A stretch of DNA of 64,000 nt from contig JAOWCC010000577.1 of the NCBI GenBank assembly GCA_030867875.1, forward strand, positions 89,757,740-89,821,739. The letters run 5' to 3'. The stretch is from Actinernus sp. WN-2022. Taxonomy: Eukaryota; Cnidaria; Anthozoa; Actiniaria; Actinernidae. Under the pieces are notes generated by a model. The model saw only the letters and a program-made list of their open reading frames with translations, made no database searches and was not told the origin of the DNA. How positions within the stretch are numbered: the stretch's first letter is position 1; the number at the start of each line of letters is the position of its first letter. Both the position numbers and the translations under genes were made by a program. Below, piece after piece: positions 58,331 to 64,000 of this stretch.

Positions 58331-59762
58331 ATAACCTAGCTAGAGAGTCTCTACTGGATTAAGATACTGTTACATGTCTGTTAATATGGGGAAAACTGAA
58401 GAATCCTTCATTGAGCTTGATAACCATGTTTAGATTTGGAAGCAGAATTGAGACTTTAGACTGATGTATTTTGTGAGTCCCAAATCGCTAGTTCCCATAC
58501 AAGTCATACAAACACGCGTTTTTTTTTTGCCAACCACATTATATATGCAAATATATAAATGACGTCATGTTTACAAACAGTAAGTATCGCTATCACGGCA
58601 AGAACAGCAGATAAAGTTACATAGAGGCACACAAATTGACATAGCTAGCTCCATCACAGGATGGACAGGATACAATAATATGGTACAAATATAAACATAC
58701 ATTTGAGACAATCGGAACCTGCAGTATAACAGAACATCAGACTAAATTGTAAACGTGTGTTACTTGAATAAGTAGTGTTTAAATTAAAAGGTCAACATAC
58801 GAGAAAAACAAAAATATTAAATTACATATATACTAGGGGAGCAGAGAATGAAAGTCACCGCGCTACCGGCCACTCCTAAAGACTGCTAAATTCAGCTAAT
58901 AATTCTTCCCTTTGGTTATTACTATAAGAGGATTTCAAATGAAAGTGTATTTCATCTTCAATCTCATGTGGCCCGAGTGAAAGCTCAGATGAGCTCTTGT
59001 TATTTTTAAACCCCAGATTTTAACTCTGTGTAAGCAGTTTGTAGAAACGGGCGCCGGAACTGGCATGATCATATCTCTATCTGACGAATCGTAGAAATAT
59101 ATTTGTCGAAGAGCAATCATGGCCTTTGCGTTCTGTATGTTTCTGTAGATATCTTTTTGTAGAAAAGGCTTGAAAACAAATGGGACATTTTACCTTGAAT
59201 GTAGGCACGCTTCCCCGAGAGACTACACAGCCCGACTACTTATAAAAAAATCCGGTGGCTTGCTCAATAGCGAATCCTTCTAAAACTATTTTCTGATTTC
59301 CGCTTTACGTGGAAAGGTGCGTCACTCAGTAACTGGCCGATTGAATTGAACTTGTGTGAAAACCGGAAAAGTGATTGAGCTTTTCATCACGAACCAATTG
59401 TTTTTCAGATTCGACTAATTCTGTACACCACCGGCAAATCACAACCGCTAGCGTGTTGTACTATTTTTTTCCATCAGTTTAATGGAACGCGTTCAAGAAA
59501 CTAGAGAAAGGCACATATTATATCAACGGGAGAAAGAAACCTTAGCTGCAACGGCAAATCAGTTCCTGCGTTATCTGAGTTCTCTCACTGGATTCGGTTT
59601 TAAAATTCGACTTACCGCTCATGTTTAAAATCTCTGGAAGGCTAAAGGTCAGAAATTGAATAGCGGAACTGGATTTACTGGAAGATTCTGCAAACTCTGC
59701 ATTGGACATGCGTGTTTATTTCATCGTTGCATTCGTATCTTTTTTTTTCATATTAAAAACAT

Positions 59763-59851
59763 GGTATATACTTCATGGTAGTGTTCTGTTCCCTATAGTC
59801 TTCCTGAATAATACTGTAAAACAGTAGTACCATGAACACTACCACTATACC
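59763..59851. mobile_element. Small hairpin MITE, copy 2 of the 5521 type
   Basis: GGTATATACTTCATGGTAGT and the inverted ACTACCACTATACC end with a longer loop. Confidence 0.7.
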
Positions 59852-60314
59852 AAAAACATAGTTATCCGGGCCGTGTCACTCAGCTTACTTTTAATTAAAC
59901 ACCTTAAGTTTTAGTAGCGGTGTTACTTTGTTACTTCCAGCTGGTTCACGGCACTCTCCTGATATCCTGTAGAGCGCTAAACAACGGGAAACTTGGAACA
60001 TGTGGCAAGCGGTCTTTGTCTTGAGAACATTCATCCACCAGAAGAAGTCACTGGTTTGTCTTTCAACACTTGAGAAATATCTCGCTGACTTAAATTGCCT
60101 GAAAGTATCTACTAAAAAAATATTTTCGCGCTTTATTTTTTAAATATATCAACTGCAAATCGGAGTTGTCGTTGGAAAATCATCCATTTTCGGATTTTTA
60201 TTTATTGTGGTAATGAAGAAGCTAAGAATCCGTGTGATCCGGGATTAGAATCTGATCTTGGATTCTCTAAAATGCAGAAACGCACCCTAAACCCGCTTGA
60301 AACTGATCTTAGGA

Positions 60315-60485
60315 GATTGACCGTATTCCGGATCAAAAATACACCGAATGATCACCACAAATCGTATATTGGGATTGTTTAGCCACTGAAATACTAATTG
60401 TATCCTGAATATCATTAAGCAAGAGTTTATATTATTCCATCCATTCTTATTCTGAAACTTATACGGTCAATCGAACGCGCTCTAC
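60315..60485. mobile_element. MITE with GATTGACCGTATTCCGGA ends
   Basis: Inverted ATACGGTCAATCGAACGCG at 60460-60478. Related to the element ends near 57170-57390. A partial second unit follows to about 60600. Confidence 0.6.
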
Positions 60486-60600
60486 ACGTATCCTGAATAT
60501 CATATGGCAGCAAGAGTTTATAGCAGTTAAGTTTGCAGTGCAAAATGTGTCTGAACCAGTGATTTCCAGAGACTAAGCTTCCATCTATTCTTACGCAAAA

Positions 60601-62513
60601 TAGAATATCAAGACACAAAACTATACGAATTAAAACGTAATAATTTGTTAAAAAGTAATACCAATGGCCTACATGTATTAAATATTTTGGTATAACTAAC
60701 AATACTATGGTAAATTGAGGCTTTTCTAATTGATAAACGTATAATATGAAGACATTGTGTGTGCAAATATTGTATGTTTAAACGTATACCACTTGGTAAA
60801 ATTTAATTTGCTTATTTTTCTCATGTTCGGTTCTAAGTTAGATTTTAAGTTCTGCTAACAGTATGTGCTTGCGTAGTTTTGCTGGCAGAGCCATGTGAGA
60901 GACTTGAGCTTAGATGTAAAATAATTCTAAACAAAATATAGATAAACGGATAAGCATTTAAACCACAGTATACATGTATAATGTGCATAAGCTACAACCA
61001 TGAAGGATGCTAAAGATTGACGGTAGGCTTCGTATTAACATATCAACTTGATAGTAGTTACAAAGTAAGGATAGTAGCAACAGCCAGTATTTGTTATGAT
61101 ACGTTCATCATATCTCATTTATGTATATACTCACCAGTTCTAATCTACTTTCTGATTTGGATTTGACTGATCATATGTCGATCAACATCAATTGATGCTT
61201 TGTAAACGTCCTACGAACGTTGATCGGTGATAACATCGCTGATTAGTAAAGTTATATTCGAAATATTTTAAATAAATGTCAGGTGAGCTCTTGCTCTAAG
61301 AAGTACCTCATGCAGGTAGCTGCTGATCGGAATGAAACTCGGGGTTATCTCATGTGGTAAGGTAGACATATGACTTCATCAACAACATCAGCGGGCAAAT
61401 AACGTCTTTACAAATCGGTGTTTTTTGTCCTTTTGTGCATTTTCAATTTACTCACAGTGCTATTGCCACAGAAAATTTTCAAATATTGATTCCCTTTATT
61501 GTAGCTTCTAATCCGATACTAGATTTAGAAGTCGGGGGAATTTGTGCCAAAGCAAGCGACACTGAGATTCGTTTTAGTATAAAGCTCATTGAGAATATCA
61601 AATAAAGGCTGAGTTAAACTATAACATTTATAGAAACTCCGAGATGTTATAGTTAAATACCGCCTGGTGTTTTACACTTCGAAGATCACTTACAACCGAC
61701 AAATTGCCCTGTCACTTTGTCAGTGTGACACATGGTGAATATGTATGACTTGTTAACTTGATTACATACTTCTTCAGCTATATGACGCGATGTTTTCCCG
61801 ATGTCATTCTGAAATATCGGATCGAACCAGGTTCGGACTGAACGATGAAGAATTGAGTCAAAGGGCTTGAAATTATTCTAAACAACTGGAGGAGAAATGG
61901 GAAAACGTTGCGTTTATCTATTAAATTTGCATCGTCTTGGAAACAGTACCGAGACTGAGAAGGCGGGAGGTAAAATATTTAATTTTACTTCATCATAGTC
62001 TTGTGCTATGTTGGTATAACGTTTGTTAAGTGTGATATAGTCCACGCCCACGGCGAAAAGGGAAAAAGGGATAGTGGAAGATAAGGTTTGGGAGCATGCC
62101 TCCTAATGTTTTGTTTACTGCTATCTTATTGTTCTTGCTTTTCATATCCATTTCTTCGAAAAGCCTGATACTCATAACTGCTGAGTGAGTTATTATCTTA
62201 ACAAAACATCCTTGCGTTTCTCGTGCAGTAAATGAATGACTTTAATTAATTAGTAATAGGTACTGTCCGCCTTCCTAGAGGTGGTCTTTTAGAAACTTCA
62301 AGCAACCAGGACGACAATAACGGAACGACGGTGGAAACGGCGCAAAACAATACCCTTAATAACAAACATAAGACAATAACTGCACGTGAAAATGCAGGCC
62401 ATTGTCTGAAAAATAAAATAAACAAGATCATAAAATCCATTCGAATTTACGATAAGTATACAAAAATCTTTAAAGCTCTGTTTTTGTTTGACCAGAAATT
62501 AAATATCTCTTTT
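60601..62513. other. No gene recognised
   Basis: AT-rich, no domain-bearing ORF and no strong repeat seen. Confidence 0.45.
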
Positions 62514-62918
62514 TAATATACAGCTATTTCAAAAAAGAAGGTTGTCCCGAACAGACGGCAAACGGCAGGCGACACTCCCAGACCGCAATGGATTGTGGGT
62601 GTAGCTGAAAGTCTGGTGAATTCGTTTGTTTTTGGACAAAAAAATATTAAGACGAATATTAATGCTCTTCTGCGAATCAATGTTCTAATTACACGGTACT
62701 GTTTATCCGTTTCGCAACCGTTAGACAGTTACCGTATTTCCTCGATTAAGCGCCCACCCTCGATTAAGCGCCCCCCTTGGCAACAAAATTTGAAATAAGC
62801 GCCCAGGTCGCTTAATCGAGGAAATACGGTATAACCACAAGCATATTCGTCTGTGAATGTCGCTTTGTCGTTTGCCGTTTGTCCAAGACAACGAACCTTT
62901 TTTTTAAAGCTGTATATA
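62514..62918. mobile_element. MITE with about 75-bp inverted ends, carrying a nested MITE
   Basis: ATATACAGCTATTTCAAAAA...GACGGCAAACGGCAGGCGAC is mirrored by GTCGTTTGCCGTTTG...AAAGCTGTATAT. Confidence 0.8.
62730..62831. mobile_element. Short GATTAAGCGCC-family MITE (nested)
   Basis: TACCGTATTTCCTCGATTAA and TTAATCGAGGAAATACGGTA ends. Relative of 9647-10024. Confidence 0.9.
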
Positions 62919-63129
62919 CCAATTTCAAGAATGTTGTCGCGGACATTGTACATATGACGTAGAATATAGGACATTCCAAGACCGATCGAAAGGGATTGTG
63001 GATAATAACTGGGCAAATAATAATTTCAGGAACGGTTATTCGAAAATGTATTCGAAGGAAACCATTAAAGTACCTATAACCTTTCAGCAATGTTTATAGC
63101 TATGAACCTCCGAAACGTCTTGTGTACTT

Positions 63130-63265
63130 CTGTGAGGAAAGTTTTGGTTTACAGTGAATACTTTATGTTCTACCCTTGTTTGAAATCGTGTAAATGTGAC
63201 CTTTTGTGACCTCTCCTGACCCATGACCGCGTAAGTAAAAGCCTGGATCGATCACTGGGTAGATG
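63130..63265. repeat. Dispersed repeat, copy B
   Basis: Colinear with 19901-20030, including CCTGACCCATGACCGCGTAA. Confidence 0.75.
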
Positions 63266-63272
63266 TCATCCG

Positions 63273-63374
63273 AAGAGCCCATAACCAAGAGCGAGAATCT
63301 CCCATGCTACCTCTATGCTACGGCATTTGGTAGCATCTATATAAAAGATATGGACGCTCTTGGTTATGGGCTCT
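63273..63374. mobile_element. Short hairpin MITE with AGAGCCCATAACCAAGAGCG ends
   Basis: Inverted CGCTCTTGGTTATGGGCTCT. Same terminal type as 37672-37997. Confidence 0.88.
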
Positions 63375-63534
63375 TGCGTCATCTCATTAATAGAAAATAT
63401 ATAAGCAAATACCGTGAACAAAAATCCTGCAAAAATCCGAAGTGAGGACCTATGCAGCCAAAATATAAACAATTAAGAATGAAAAGTCCGAAGACTACAG
63501 CAAAGCTGATATACAAAAAAAGCGCTCGGACTAG

Positions 63535-63593
63535 ATTGCAGCCATAGACAGCTGTTTCGTTCTTATTAGAACTCGTCAGTATGGCATAGCAAA
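63535..63593 (-). ncRNA. Type I hammerhead ribozyme motif, Penelope-like element type
   Basis: On the minus strand: stem I strand GCCATA, core CTGACGA, stem II GTTC-(TAATAA)-GAAC, core GAAA, a minimal stem III (AC...GT around AGCT), cleavage triplet GTC, then TATGGC, which pairs perfectly with GCCATA. Beyond an internal loop (TAT opposite T), TTGC pairs with GCAA. All core nucleotides fit. A very short stem III is the known form in Penelope-like retroelements, where two copies act together. Flanks from about 63400 to 63770 look like non-coding element sequence. Confidence 0.82.
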
Positions 63594-63956
63594 CAGTATG
63601 CGGGCTTCGGTGCCAATGCACTACCGACCCGGACTGCGCTAAGAAGCTCACAGAAAGGCTTGGTTATCGGGTCACACGTCATTACGTGTGGCGAAAAGCC
63701 AAACAACCAAGCAAATCTGAACTAAACGTGTCAGTGCTTTGCGAAAAATATAGTTATGTTGGCCAGACCAGCTTTGAAAATGATGACAATAATTAATTAA
63801 TCTCATTAATTCATTTTTCTCCATGGCGCACTTCTATCACAACAGCATCGATGCATAGAAAATATACACAGTTTGTGAGTTGTTAGTAAAGAGAAAAGTC
63901 ATTTTTGCCAACATGGTAAGTATTTCTTCAAATGATTGCAAAGCCGAATTAATTAT

Positions 63957-63987
63957 ATGACGTCAAGATGACGTCAATATGACGTCT
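63957..63987. promoter_or_regulatory. Three TGACGTC sites at 11-bp spacing
   Basis: TGACGTC begins at 63958, 63969 and 63980, the CRE-type core of bZIP factors. No gene is visible beside it in the window. Confidence 0.35.
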
Positions 63988-64000
63988 ATACAGGAATCGA

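Noticed and set aside
59616..59709. Minus-strand ATG frame ending at GTAAG, as an upstream coding exon of the channel gene
   Set aside because: It would join exon 1 in a frame that leaves phase 0, while exon 2 needs phase 2. The signal-peptide frame of exon 1 fits instead. It could at most be a 5' UTR exon.

Overview
This is a eukaryotic, AT-rich, intron-rich window. I read it as invertebrate and most probably from an anthozoan cnidarian such as a stony coral. That assignment is an inference from three things: the neuropeptide-type GPCRs, the anion-type Cys-loop receptor, and the very dense load of short inverted-repeat elements, tRNA-derived SINEs, LINE relics and a Penelope-type hammerhead motif. 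There is nothing prokaryotic here: no operons and no CRISPR.

Three protein-coding genes can be reconstructed completely with matching splice phases. (1) Minus strand, exons 15586-14869 and 11775-11384: a 369-aa class A (rhodopsin-family) neuropeptide-type GPCR. (2) Plus strand, exons 22314-23034 and 28179-28537: a 359-aa paralogue of the first, arranged head to head with it about 6.7 kb away. Both carry one phase-1 intron at the same place in intracellular loop 3. (3) Minus strand, eight coding exons between 52957 and 42767: a 474-aa glycine/GABA-A-like Cys-loop channel subunit with signal peptide, 13-residue Cys-loop, a PAR motif before M2 and four membrane segments.

The rest is mostly repeats. 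Region by region: 0.3-5.6 kb has a minisatellite, fold-back elements and a SINE lodged in a MITE. 5.6-11 kb has hairpin MITEs, a hAT-like element with an 8-bp target duplication, degenerate tandem arrays, and a GATTAAGCGCC-type element carrying an acidic coding tail. 11.4-15.6 kb is GPCR 1. 16-22 kb has inverted-repeat elements and a 7 x 47 bp array. 22.3-28.5 kb is GPCR 2, whose intron holds an 800-bp element with a nested MITE, a LINE fragment and a 15-bp array. 28.5-42 kb holds nested MITEs, including an identical inverted pair of TTAA-flanked elements. 42.7-53 kb is the channel gene. 53-64 kb is gene-poor, with MITEs, a broken retroelement-like ORF and, near the right edge, a well-formed hammerhead ribozyme motif on the minus strand.

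The genes suggest a locus for neuronal or neuro-epithelial signalling, with two peptide receptors near one inhibitory-type channel subunit. The proximity alone does not show a functional link. The most informative material is the repeat layer. Several insertions can be dated relative to each other because an uninterrupted copy of the host repeat lies elsewhere in the window, and two minisatellites can be seen to have grown out of MITE sequence.
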